From Leptolyngbya sp. SIO4C5 (lineage in GTDB: Bacteria; Cyanobacteriota; Cyanobacteriia; Phormidesmidales; Phormidesmidaceae): 8,912 nt of DNA. Location: NCBI GenBank assembly GCA_010671965.1, contig JAAHIC010000132.1:1-8912 (forward strand). The letters run 5' to 3'. The notes under the pieces are model-generated. The model ran no database searches. It was not told the origin of the DNA and saw nothing but the letters and a program-made list of their open reading frames with translations. This document shows positions 1 to 6,570 of this stretch, in pieces. The translations under genes and the position numbers were made by a program. The first letter of the stretch is position 1, and every line of letters begins with the position of its first letter.

Positions 1-35
1 TTCTAGGCGTAATCCGTTGTATATTTAAAAGCTGT

Positions 36-51
36 TTGAACTTTGGTTCAA
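36..51. promoter_or_regulatory. short inverted repeat, possible operator upstream of the CAAD gene
   Basis: A perfect 6-bp inverted repeat, TTGAAC-TTTG-GTTCAA, lies 12 bp before the proposed -35 box of the CAAD-domain gene. The spacing and dyad symmetry would suit a dimeric regulator, but no known operator consensus is recognised. A 6-bp dyad can also arise by chance. Confidence 0.25.
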
Positions 52-63
52 GCACAGCGCTAT

Positions 64-92
64 TTGAAAATCCAGATAATTCAGACTATAAC
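64..92 (+). promoter_or_regulatory. sigma70-like promoter for the CAAD gene
   Basis: TTGAAA (64-69) and TATAAC (87-92) are separated by exactly 17 bp, close to the housekeeping-sigma consensus. Transcription would start near position 99, giving a leader of about 65 nt before the ATG at 166. This is the best promoter-like match I noticed in the window; it is inferred from sequence only. Confidence 0.45.
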
Positions 93-165
93 TCTGCTAT
101 TACCAAACGCTAGCTGAGTTTTTCTCTGGCGAAATAGTCTTAGATTGTGATTGAGATGAGTTAAT

Positions 166-597
166 ATGAACACTGACATAAAACCAGAATCTACCTTACC
201 AGAATCTACCGAGACTGCTGGCACCAGCGTTAATTCAGTCACTTCAACCACAACACCTGGGGCTGATGAACCTGACCAATGGCAGAAAGTTTGGGCGCGG
301 ATATCTGTCCTTTTGGCGGACTTACCTGAGTACGTTACTGACTTCTTTAAAGAGTACCGGCGACCCATCACGACCATCGGACTCATCTTTGCCGCTTTGG
401 TGTCCGTCAAGCTGATGCTAGCCGTTCTCGGTGCTATTAATGACATTCCCCTGCTCTCACCGCTGTTTGAGCTGATTGGCTTGGGCTATGTTATTTGGTT
501 TGTCTATCGCTATTTACTCAAGGCTTCTAATCGTCAAGAACTGGTAGAAGACTTTAACTCACTTAAGGATCAGGTACTGGGACGAAAAGTGGCTTAA
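166..597 (+). CDS. CAAD-domain (CURT1-like) thylakoid membrane protein
   Basis: A 143-aa protein with a polar, Ser/Thr/Glu-rich N-terminus (residues 1-38) followed by a CAAD domain (about 40-140). The domain has an amphipathic helix (about 41-62), two hydrophobic segments (about 68-91 and 95-118) and a charged C-terminal helix ending VLGRKVA. The CAAD family (cyanobacterial aminoacyl-tRNA synthetase appended domain) anchors some tRNA synthetases to thylakoid membranes. Stand-alone copies are related to plant CURT1 and Synechocystis CurT, which bend thylakoid margins. No synthetase is fused here, so a membrane-shaping or scaffolding role is the likelier inference. The ATG at 166 has only a weak purine-rich ribosome site (GAGATGAG), but no other Met precedes the domain. 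A promoter lies upstream and a hairpin terminator follows. Family call is firm; exact role is not. Confidence 0.85.
   Translation: MNTDIKPESTLPESTETAGTSVNSVTSTTTPGADEPDQWQKVWARISVLLADLPEYVTDFFKEYRRPITTIGLIFAALVSVKLMLAVLGAINDIPLLSPLFELIGLGYVIWFVYRYLLKASNRQELVEDFNSLKDQVLGRKVA
183..210 (+). repeat. 13-bp tandem repeat inside the CAAD gene
   Basis: ACCAGAATCTACC occurs at 183-195 and 198-210, a 15-bp period. It encodes a duplicated Pro-Glu-Ser-Thr motif in the disordered N-terminal tail (residues 7-15). It is probably a small in-frame duplication that can vary between strains. Confidence 0.6.
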
Positions 598-627
598 CAG
601 CCCTGTTGCAAACTTGTTCAATTTTCC

Positions 628-660
628 ATCTCTCGCCTAGACAACTGGGTGAGAGATTTT
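628..660 (+). terminator. hairpin terminator of the CAAD gene, inside the 3' end of the convergent gene
   Basis: The arm 628-637 (ATCTCTCGCC) pairs with 648-657 (GGTGAGAGAT), giving a 10-bp stem with one G-U pair and a 10-nt loop. It is followed by TTTT (657-660) on the plus strand, which suits intrinsic termination of the CAAD transcript. On the minus strand no T-run follows, so it is one-directional. The right arm and loop encode the last residues and stop codon of the convergent GH116 gene, so one sequence serves both genes. Confidence 0.5.
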
Positions 661-3240
661 AGTTGAGGGGTGGCTCAGCAACTGATAGACCCCCCAAATT
701 GCCATCGGTCGTAGATAATGACAGGCCCGGAAAGTACCCACGGAGGTGATTGCTTCCGGGGTGCGGAACTGGAGGCCATGTTCATAGATTTGCCGAACTA
801 CAGCTTCAGTAATTTCTAAGGCTCTATCGGCCATCCCCATCTGAGCTAAAAAGGCCGCTAGACCGAAATTGATGCCCGTCCAAACTTCGAGCTGATGGGT
901 GCCGTCGGGATCTTCTGGGGAGCCATTGGGCAGCACTCCATTAGCCGCGCCAATTTTGACGCCCAAGCTAGCCGCGCTAAAGTTGCCGCTTTGCGCTCCG
1001 GCAAACTTTTGACTCTGCGGTGTCGCTCGGTTTGCAGCATATTCATTAAAACGAATGAAACAAGCTGAATAAATTGACTCCAGCGCCGACTGGCTAAATT
1101 CCGGGGCAACGATGTCTGGCAGGTCTAACAGCCGGGCCATAAACTGACCGCAGAGCTGATCGGCCATCACCACCTCTGAGCCACTGGCAGCATCGAGGCG
1201 ATAGTACTGCCCGTTCCACAGCTTTTTGTGATAAATCGATCGCCCCTGTTCCAGCCAGCGCCGATACTGGGCTAGCAAAATCGGCAAATTGCCGGGGCCA
1301 AGCTGCTGCGCCGTCAGCCTTTCACCTATGGCGATCGCGGCCTCTAGTGCTGCTAACCACAGCCCACCGCAGTAGGCACTAATGCCTTTGAGCTGCCAGT
1401 CATCAAAAGTTTGATCAGGGGCACCACCGTTTTCAGGAATGCCGTCGCTGTCGTAGTCAAACTGCTTCAAATATTTCAGCGTTTCCGCGATCGCGGGCCA
1501 GCACTCCACCAAGAAGTCCGTATCTGTCTCGCCAGTGAATTTGTAGGCTCGGTACACCTGCAAAACGAAATCGCTGGCAAGATCTTTCCACTGGTTGCAG
1601 TCCTGATAGCTGGTATAGTTGGTGGCTACAAAAGGGTGCTCATTGGGAGCGCCGAGGTCATGGGGGGTAGCCCCTCTAGCCTTGCGAATAGCCTGATGGT
1701 TAGCTGCGCCAATGGTGTAGTAATAGCCAATGATGCGCAGCGTATCGTCAGCGGTGGGAATGGCGCGGGCAAAGGCGCGGAGAATGGCTTTTTCCAGCTT
1801 TGGCCACAGCAGCAGCAGGCCAAAGCCGCCATAGAGCCGCACGTCTAAGCTTTCGTACCAGCGATAGTCTAGACATTCCAGCACCGCAAACTGTCCTACC
1901 GGATCTTGCCTACTGGCGGCTGTCCACAGAGTTCCACCACTGGTGAGGTCGTACAGCTCATTAAACAGGGCCATTTTGAACCAGTCAGGTAAGTCAGCCC
2001 GATCTAAAATAGGCTGCTGCCAGTCGATGATCTGCTGCTGCCAGGTTTTATAGTTTTGCAGAGCGGTTTTGGCGATCGCTTTTGCATTGCGCCCCGATCG
2101 CCCAAAAAAGTCCGTATAGCGACGATAGGCAGAGATGCCAGCCGCAAACTCAGTGACGGGCAAGTCCCACGCCAGTGCCAGGGGAATCTGGCGGGTTTCT
2201 CCCGGCTGCAAGGTGAAGCGGATAGCAATGGCACAGCCAGTCTGCTCACCCTCAGCCGCAGGGATTTCGTCGTGGCAATTACTCAGGGAACCGTCTTGGG
2301 CAAAGGTTGACCACAGGTCGCTGCCGTCTCCGGCCGGATTCCAGCGGGTATGACAGAAAATCTCCAAATCAGGCTGGGGAACCGTGGCGATCGCCCACTG
2401 ACCATCTCCTTCACCGGGCAAAGCCTGGGGCTTCTGCGCCCAGCTTCCCGTCATCAAACAGCCGGCGATCGCCTCAGACTGCAGCCGCTGATTAAAATTG
2501 CCCGCACTCTGCCCGACTCTAGGGACGTAATCATAAAACGGACTGCCATCATCCCGCTGCTGCACGGCTGGCGACTTGTTGGCATTGGTAAACCAGCCCA
2601 CCATATTCTGCCAGCTCAGCAAAATGCTGAGGGTTAGTGGCTTATCAGTGGGGTTATGTGCCGTCCATTCAAAGACGGCAACTGGATAGCTGGCTTCCTG
2701 ATAGCTGCCGGCCCAGATGGGCGAAAACTGCTCGCAGCGCAGCTCGGCCTGAAACACATTTTTGTAAGTAAACCAGCTCCGGGGGTAGAGGGCGTGATAG
2801 GTGCCGGTGTTGGGAACGTGAGGATAGGAGGATACCGGAATAGATGGATTATTTTCAGGCGTCTGCGCCTCTCCCGCTTGCCGTGTCTCCACCTCAGCTA
2901 GCGGATACCACTGCCAGGCTGACAATTCCTGCTGCGGGGCCTCGGTGCAAAGCGCAAAAGCCTGAGTCGTACCGTCGGCAGCCTGCTCAAACAGGCTGAA
3001 CTGGCAGCCGGGAAAAGTTTGAAAAATATGTTCGCCGCCGTCGAGGTGCCAAAGGTTAAAGTCGCCTCTGGGCGATCGCCCGATGCAGCCCGCTCCGAAA
3101 CCGCCCAGGGGCGCGCCATGCCAGGGGCCATCGTCTAAATTACTGGCGTAGCGGACGATGTAGGGAGTTTGCCAGCCGAGTCCTAGCGGGCGGCTCCAGG
3201 CACAGGTAGGGATGGGGGGAAGCGCAGGAAAATTTGTCAT
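637..3240 (-). CDS. GH116 beta-glucosidase / non-lysosomal glucosylceramidase (GBA2-like)
   Basis: An 867-aa glycoside hydrolase of family GH116, matching the full GBA2 architecture: an N-terminal beta-rich domain (about 25-370, with the motif PLGGFGAGCIGRSPRGDF near 45-61) and a C-terminal (alpha/alpha)6 catalytic barrel (about 395-860). In the GBA2 and TxGH116 enzymes the nucleophile is a Glu in the LEG-x-EY motif; here it is E455 in VLECLDYRWYES. The acid/base Asp lies in a DQT-x-D motif; here PDQTFDDW (609-615), followed by the conserved SAYCGGLWLAAL. Both catalytic regions are intact. Characterised relatives cleave beta-glucosides, including glucosylceramide. The substrate here (glucolipid, sterol glucoside or oligosaccharide) cannot be told from sequence. 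No signal peptide is evident, so a cytoplasmic or membrane-associated location is expected. The start is the only early Met; the ATG directly abuts TCAGGGG, unusually close for a ribosome site. A possible 38-aa gene ends 29 bp upstream on the same strand. Confidence 0.9.
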   Translation of the reverse strand: MTNFPALPPIPTCAWSRPLGLGWQTPYIVRYASNLDDGPWHGAPLGGFGAGCIGRSPRGDFNLWHLDGGEHIFQTFPGCQFSLFEQAADGTTQAFALCTEAPQQELSAWQWYPLAEVETRQAGEAQTPENNPSIPVSSYPHVPNTGTYHALYPRSWFTYKNVFQAELRCEQFSPIWAGSYQEASYPVAVFEWTAHNPTDKPLTLSILLSWQNMVGWFTNANKSPAVQQRDDGSPFYDYVPRVGQSAGNFNQRLQSEAIAGCLMTGSWAQKPQALPGEGDGQWAIATVPQPDLEIFCHTRWNPAGDGSDLWSTFAQDGSLSNCHDEIPAAEGEQTGCAIAIRFTLQPGETRQIPLALAWDLPVTEFAAGISAYRRYTDFFGRSGRNAKAIAKTALQNYKTWQQQIIDWQQPILDRADLPDWFKMALFNELYDLTSGGTLWTAASRQDPVGQFAVLECLDYRWYESLDVRLYGGFGLLLLWPKLEKAILRAFARAIPTADDTLRIIGYYYTIGAANHQAIRKARGATPHDLGAPNEHPFVATNYTSYQDCNQWKDLASDFVLQVYRAYKFTGETDTDFLVECWPAIAETLKYLKQFDYDSDGIPENGGAPDQTFDDWQLKGISAYCGGLWLAALEAAIAIGERLTAQQLGPGNLPILLAQYRRWLEQGRSIYHKKLWNGQYYRLDAASGSEVVMADQLCGQFMARLLDLPDIVAPEFSQSALESIYSACFIRFNEYAANRATPQSQKFAGAQSGNFSAASLGVKIGAANGVLPNGSPEDPDGTHQLEVWTGINFGLAAFLAQMGMADRALEITEAVVRQIYEHGLQFRTPEAITSVGTFRACHYLRPMAIWGVYQLLSHPSTKISHPVV

Positions 3241-3269
3241 CCCCTGATTTTACAAAGGGATGGCGGGTT

Positions 3270-3386
3270 TTAGACTAAGTGCTGGGCTTCTAGAAAAAAG
3301 ACAGCCAGGCGAAACAGACTCAGGCCGATAAAGCTGATCAAAATGAGGCTGATAGTGATGTTGAGCAGAGCGCGAACAGATTGCAT
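3270..3386 (-). CDS. possible 38-aa single-pass membrane protein
   Basis: A short reading frame begins MQSVRALLNITISLILISF and ends LEAQHLV. Residues 8-32 form one strongly hydrophobic segment, broken only by an Arg at 26. The positively charged N-terminus (Arg5) and single span resemble the tiny subunits common in cyanobacterial membrane complexes, but I do not recognise the family. An in-frame TAA two codons before the ATG fixes the start. It ends 29 bp before the GH116 gene on the same strand, so the two could be co-transcribed. No clear Shine-Dalgarno sequence precedes it, which lowers confidence. A longer reading frame in another phase (3250-3474) is low-complexity and looks like a shadow. 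Confidence 0.35.
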   Translation of the reverse strand: MQSVRALLNITISLILISFIGLSLFRLAVFFLEAQHLV

Positions 3387-3493
3387 GGCGTTTTATGAGC
3401 GGCTGTCGGTCATAACCCCAGTCTAAACTGAGATTTCTGTAGCCGCGTGACCTCAAAACTAGAACTCTGCTCAAGCAACTCCCTACAGCCCAG

Positions 3494-3533
3494 GAAACAG
3501 CTCGCAGACAAACTGTAATCTACTAGCTGTTTC
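3494..3533. repeat. 9-bp inverted repeat between two minus-strand genes
   Basis: GAAACAGCT (3494-3502) is the exact reverse complement of AGCTGTTTC (3525-3533), with 22 nt between the arms. It lies in the 192-bp gap (3387-3578) after the four-TM gene and before the small membrane ORF. No T-run follows on the minus strand, so it is a poor intrinsic terminator; an operator or mRNA-end structure is possible. I see nothing else convincing in this gap. Confidence 0.4.
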
Positions 3534-3578
3534 AGTCATATTCTACGTAAGGGCGCAACGGTGACCCCCCAACCAGAC

Positions 3579-4214
3579 TTACGAGGTATGGACACGGGGC
3601 TTGCGCGCACCCACTGTAGCGCCAATGAGAGAGGCTACCAATCCCAGTAGTGATCCAAACAGGAATGACCAGCCCGCTTTAGCCACATTGGCCGCATATT
3701 GCTGCGCTTCCTGGGGATTCACGTTGGGGACAGCCGCCTCCGGATTAGGCAAAGAGATGCCACCCGGTTCCTGAATCTGATCGACCACAGAACCCGCATT
3801 GGCCGCTACGATTCCAAACGTGCCTGAAACACCGCTTGCCAGTAGCCAAGCGCTGATTGCCAGCGTCGTTGCCCACAAAATTGTGCCATTAAGCATGGCA
3901 GTTTTTTTATTCATGGGGCCACAGGTACTGGCCATAATCCAGCTGCCCAAAAATAAGGCAATGAGCAGGCTAATAATGGCCCAAATTCCCACACCAATAC
4001 TAACTGCTCCCGCCGCCGTACCGCTGGCTCCCGCCGTCAGGCCAATGGAGGCTCCCAAAGCGCTTAAGACGAGCTGAGCCGCGATAGAAATAACGATTCC
4101 GGCAAAGATCGGTCCCCAGCGAACGCGATCGTGATATTCAACGACGGGATTAACGACGGGTGGTGCAGCAGGATTTTTGTAATAAGGTTCGTTGACCCCT
4201 TCTTGATATGTCAT
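3579..4214 (-). CDS. four-TM conserved membrane protein of unknown function
   Basis: A 211-aa protein with a Pro/Asn-rich cytosolic tail (1-30), a conserved-looking VRWGPIFAGIVI entry motif at 31-42, and about four hydrophobic segments (34-56, 72-97, 107-132, 183-203). These contain many small residues (Gly/Ala/Ser), suggesting tightly packed helices. A loop at about 138-178 is rich in Pro, Asn and Gln. It resembles uncharacterised YrzE-like membrane proteins found in many bacteria; no function is assigned. The frame is open upstream to an ATG at 4274, but I chose the ATG at 4214. It has AGGAG (4226-4230) 11 nt upstream, and the extra 20 residues look unlike the rest. It is divergent from the PRC-barrel gene across a region rich in inverted repeats, so the pair may share control. 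Confidence 0.75.
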   Translation of the reverse strand: MTYQEGVNEPYYKNPAAPPVVNPVVEYHDRVRWGPIFAGIVISIAAQLVLSALGASIGLTAGASGTAAGAVSIGVGIWAIISLLIALFLGSWIMASTCGPMNKKTAMLNGTILWATTLAISAWLLASGVSGTFGIVAANAGSVVDQIQEPGGISLPNPEAAVPNVNPQEAQQYAANVAKAGWSFLFGSLLGLVASLIGATVGARKPRVHTS

Positions 4215-4286
4215 CTTGAGGGTTGCTCCTAAATAAACCTGAGAGACTTCTAAAAACGTAGTGAGTAGATTCAAAAGTCAGATGTT

Positions 4287-4315
4287 TTTTAACTTACGTT
4301 TTGGGTAGAAAACAA
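4287..4315 (-). promoter_or_regulatory. weak candidate promoter for the four-TM gene
   Basis: On the minus strand TTGTTT (4315-4310) and TTAAAA (4292-4287) are 17 bp apart, a loose sigma70 match about 75 bp before the start codon at 4214. A 7-bp hairpin (4303-4325) overlaps the proposed -35 box. The match is poor enough to be chance in AT-rich DNA. Confidence 0.2.
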
Positions 4316-4325
4316 GTCTCTACCC
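4303..4325. repeat. 7-bp inverted repeat in the divergent control region
   Basis: GGGTAGA (4303-4309) and TCTACCC (4319-4325) are perfect complements around a 9-nt loop. It could be an operator overlapping the minus-strand promoter candidate, or a leader hairpin of the four-TM gene. Confidence 0.35.
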
Positions 4326-4371
4326 TGAGACTGAGAAAACTTATTTTTTAATGGTTCTTAATCAAGACCTG

Positions 4372-4396
4372 TTGCTGAACATTCATTTTTCAGCAA
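4372..4396. repeat. 8-bp inverted repeat in the divergent control region
   Basis: TTGCTGAA (4372-4379) and TTCAGCAA (4389-4396) are perfect complements with a 9-nt loop. No T-run follows on either strand, so it does not look like a terminator. It sits near the middle of the 276-bp spacer between divergent genes, where a shared operator would be expected. Confidence 0.4.
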
Positions 4397-4431
4397 GATA
4401 ATTTCGCAATAAAATCTATCTCTAATGATTG

Positions 4432-4478
4432 ATGAAAAGACGGCTATTACTATCAAAAATTAGAACGTCTTTATTCAT
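4432..4478 (+). promoter_or_regulatory. imperfect inverted repeat just upstream of the PRC-barrel gene
   Basis: ATGAAAAGACG (4432-4442) faces CGTCTTTATTCAT (4466-4478): 11 bp pair, with a two-base bulge in the right arm. It ends 12 bp before the ATG at 4491, where no Shine-Dalgarno sequence is visible. It may be an operator or a 5'-leader hairpin affecting translation. Confidence 0.35.
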
Positions 4479-4490
4479 TAAATTAGCGCT

Positions 4491-5414
4491 ATGACACTCT
4501 TCAAAATCAGCGATCGCTATCCAGATTACAGAGATCGCTTTTTAGACGGTAATGATATTAAAGGGCTAGATGTTTATACTCAGGCCAATAATGAAAAAGC
4601 AGGCAGTATTCGTGATGTCCTGATCGATGAAGCCAACCGGATTCGCTATTTCGTGGTTGATACAGGTTTTTGGGTATTTGGCAAGCAGGTTCTGCTGCCT
4701 ATTGGTCGCTGCGTAGAAGCCCCTGACCACACCCGTATCTATGTCACAGGTTTGACTAAGCAGCAGGTTGAGGCTTTACCTGAGTATCCCGCTGATTTGA
4801 ACGCTATTGATCGCGATTACGAAGAGCGTGTTCGCTCAGTTTATCGACCCGGAAGTGCTGAAGTCTCTGCTCCGGTAGAAATGTCTGTTCCTGTAGAGCA
4901 AGCTGGTATCAAAGGATATAGCGTTACCCAGCCGCCCACTGACCCGGCTAGCAATCCCGCCGCCGTCGAGCCACCAGCTAGCATTTATGAGCAGACGCCT
5001 GAACTCTATACTACGAGTCCTGAGAATCAGCGGCTGCGTTTGTATGAGGAGCGCTTAGTGACTGACAAGCAGCGTCATAAAGCTGGCGATGTTGTTATCA
5101 GTAAGCAAGTGGAAACTAACCAAGCTGAGGTGGCGGTGCCGGTGCAAAAAGAAAAAGTTGTGATTTCGACCCGGTCAGGCGGGGGAACCTCAAGCGATCG
5201 CCCAGTCAATCAAGATTTTCAAGCGGGTGAAGTAGCTCGAATAGACATTTATGAAGAGCAAGCTGACATTCAAAAAGAAGTCTTTGTTCGTGAGGAAGTG
5301 AACCTGCAGAAGCAAGTTGAGCAGGATACGGTGACAGCCCGCGAGACACTGCGCCGTGAAGAACTTGACGTACAGACCGAAGGATCTCCTAACGTCATCG
5401 ATCGTCAGGCATAA
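4491..5414 (+). CDS. PRC-barrel and DUF2382 (YsnF/AvaK-like) stress-type protein
   Basis: A 307-aa soluble protein. Residues about 22-98 form a PRC-barrel: GLDVYTQANNEKAGSIRDVL, then IRYFVVDTGFWVFGKQVLLP. A Pro/Ala-rich linker (about 120-180) leads to a DUF2382 domain (about 182-297). This is made of alternating Glu/Val/Gln-rich strands that begin LRLYEERLVTDKQR and include KQVETNQAEVAVPVQKEKVV and IYEEQADIQKEVFVREEV. The same PRC plus DUF2382 pairing is known from YsnF-type general stress proteins and from akinete-linked AvaK of Anabaena. No catalytic role is established. The C-terminal domain looks internally repeated: LYEE and IYEE each start a unit, roughly 70 residues apart. No signal peptide or membrane span is seen. 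It is the first of four + genes; the SLH gene follows after 39 bp, suggesting co-transcription. Confidence 0.85.
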   Translation: MTLFKISDRYPDYRDRFLDGNDIKGLDVYTQANNEKAGSIRDVLIDEANRIRYFVVDTGFWVFGKQVLLPIGRCVEAPDHTRIYVTGLTKQQVEALPEYPADLNAIDRDYEERVRSVYRPGSAEVSAPVEMSVPVEQAGIKGYSVTQPPTDPASNPAAVEPPASIYEQTPELYTTSPENQRLRLYEERLVTDKQRHKAGDVVISKQVETNQAEVAVPVQKEKVVISTRSGGGTSSDRPVNQDFQAGEVARIDIYEEQADIQKEVFVREEVNLQKQVEQDTVTARETLRREELDVQTEGSPNVIDRQA

Positions 5415-5453
5415 ACCCATTCCGGCTGTAGTTCAAACATAGAGAGAAAGATT

Positions 5454-6392
5454 GTGAGACTGGAACAAGATTGGTCTAGCCAAAAAGTAGCTGCCATTAT
5501 CGGCGGAACGGCAGCGATCGCTCTGCTGCCAGGCGCTTTTTTGCTCGTTGCTGAGGCTCAAACTCCCTATCCGGATGTCCCCGCAGACTATTGGGCCCAG
5601 CCGATTATTCAGCAGCTCAGTCAGGCCGAAATCCTAACGGGCTATCCTGACGGCACTTTCAGACCCGAACAGCCGATTGACCGCGATGAATATGCTGCTG
5701 TTATCCGCCAAGCCTTTGACACGGAAACGATTTGGGCTTTGCCCCAGGCTAGCGCCTTTGCCGATGTGCCAGATAACTACTGGGCCAGCACGGCCATTGA
5801 GGAAGCCTATGAAATGGGCTTTATGGGCACGCCTGACCCTAATGAGTTTGAGCCAAAAACTGAAATTAGCCGTGCTAATGCCATAGTGGCCCTGGTGGAA
5901 GGACTCGCTCTCCAGGAAGAAGCCGTTCCGGTGGCAGCCGTCCCCGCTGCGGCTAAGACGGTGCAACCTGTCAGACAACAAGGGAAAACGCCCAACCAGT
6001 TGGCCTTTCCTCTCGCTGGAACCGCGATGATGCAGCTTTTTGCTCTACCGGCTACAGCCGCCCCGCCACCCCCTACAGCCGCGCCCGCCGTCACAGCCGC
6101 TAACGATGACGCCCCAGAGACTGAACTAGATTTAAGCGAATACTATACCGACGCGGCTCAGATTCCTGACTATGCCCTCGATCAAATCGCCCTAGCTACT
6201 CAAAAAGGGCTAGTTGTTAACTATCCTGAGCCGAGTGTGTTAAACCCCAATAAACCCATCAGTCGCGGTGGGGCGGCAGCCCTGATTTATCAGGCACTCG
6301 TCTATGAGAACAAACTAGAGCCGCTGCCTGACACGGCGGAGCTTTCTCAGTTTGTGATTGGGCCTGAATCAGCACCTGAGACAGCGGATTAG
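5454..6392 (+). CDS. secreted protein with three S-layer homology (SLH) domains
   Basis: A 312-aa exported protein starting at GTG 5454, with a purine-rich AGAGAGAAAG just upstream. An N-terminal signal sequence (hydrophobic core about 13-33) probably ends at AEA|QTPYP (35/36). SLH 1 is about 38-88 (YPDVPADYWA..LTGYPDGTFRPEQPIDRDEYA). SLH 2 is about 101-151 (FADVPDNYWA..FEPKTEISRANA). A more divergent SLH 3 is about 228-283, after a Pro/Ala-rich linker (about 196-215). SLH domains bind pyruvylated or secondary cell-wall polymers and peptidoglycan. In cyanobacteria they are usually the N-terminal anchor of outer-membrane porins (SomA/B-like). Here no beta-barrel follows: the protein ends about 30 residues after SLH 3. 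A wall-binding or periplasmic spacer role is therefore inferred. It lies 39 bp after the PRC/DUF2382 gene. Confidence 0.85.
   Translation: MRLEQDWSSQKVAAIIGGTAAIALLPGAFLLVAEAQTPYPDVPADYWAQPIIQQLSQAEILTGYPDGTFRPEQPIDRDEYAAVIRQAFDTETIWALPQASAFADVPDNYWASTAIEEAYEMGFMGTPDPNEFEPKTEISRANAIVALVEGLALQEEAVPVAAVPAAAKTVQPVRQQGKTPNQLAFPLAGTAMMQLFALPATAAPPPPTAAPAVTAANDDAPETELDLSEYYTDAAQIPDYALDQIALATQKGLVVNYPEPSVLNPNKPISRGGAAALIYQALVYENKLEPLPDTAELSQFVIGPESAPETAD
6052..6100 (+). repeat. ACAGCCGC micro-repeats coding for the Pro/Ala linker
   Basis: ACAGCCGC recurs three times between 6053 and 6100, separated by C-rich stretches. It encodes the TAAPPPPTAAPAVTAA linker between SLH 2 and SLH 3. Such GC-rich short repeats often change length between strains. 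Confidence 0.5.
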
Positions 6393-6447
6393 CGACAGCC
6401 TCCTGCCCTGAACAAACCTGAATTCTGCAGTCAAGTTCGTTATCGAT

Positions 6448-6510
6448 CCAGAACTCTCTCCCAGAACACAAGTCCTGAGTTTTCTGTATCGACGTAGCTA
6501 TCCCAGAACA
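6448..6510 (+). repeat. three CCAGAAC direct repeats in the gap after the SLH gene
   Basis: CCAGAAC occurs at 6448-6454, 6461-6467 and 6504-6509 plus flanks; the last two are part of the longer CCCAGAACA (6460-6468 and 6502-6510). They lie in the 178-bp gap (6393-6570) before the next gene, which otherwise shows no clear promoter or terminator. They could be binding sites, but short direct repeats may be chance. Confidence 0.3.
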
Positions 6511-6570
6511 GCCATCTTAGACACATCGGCTAACCCACCGATGTCCCCCCAATCTTGGAGAAGCTGCAAA

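Noticed and set aside
1411..2901. Several plus-strand frames opposite the GH116 gene
   Set aside because: They are antisense shadows of a clearly conserved enzyme, with no recognisable domains or ribosome sites.
3250..3474. 74-aa minus-strand frame
   Set aside because: It overlaps the more convincing 38-aa membrane frame in another phase, and its product is Arg/Ser/Tyr-rich with no domain-like pattern.
4215..4274. Upstream ATG at 4274 for the four-TM protein
   Set aside because: The internal ATG at 4214 has AGGAG at a workable distance, and the 20 extra residues look like untranslated leader.
5634..6094. Minus-strand frames opposite the SLH gene
   Set aside because: They are shadows of a gene with three recognisable SLH domains; the Ala/Gly richness mirrors the Pro/Ala linker codons.
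6541..6570. Upstream ATG at 6541 for the exported protein
   Set aside because: It would bury the signal peptide behind ten polar residues, while the ATG at 6571 has GGAG 10 nt upstream.
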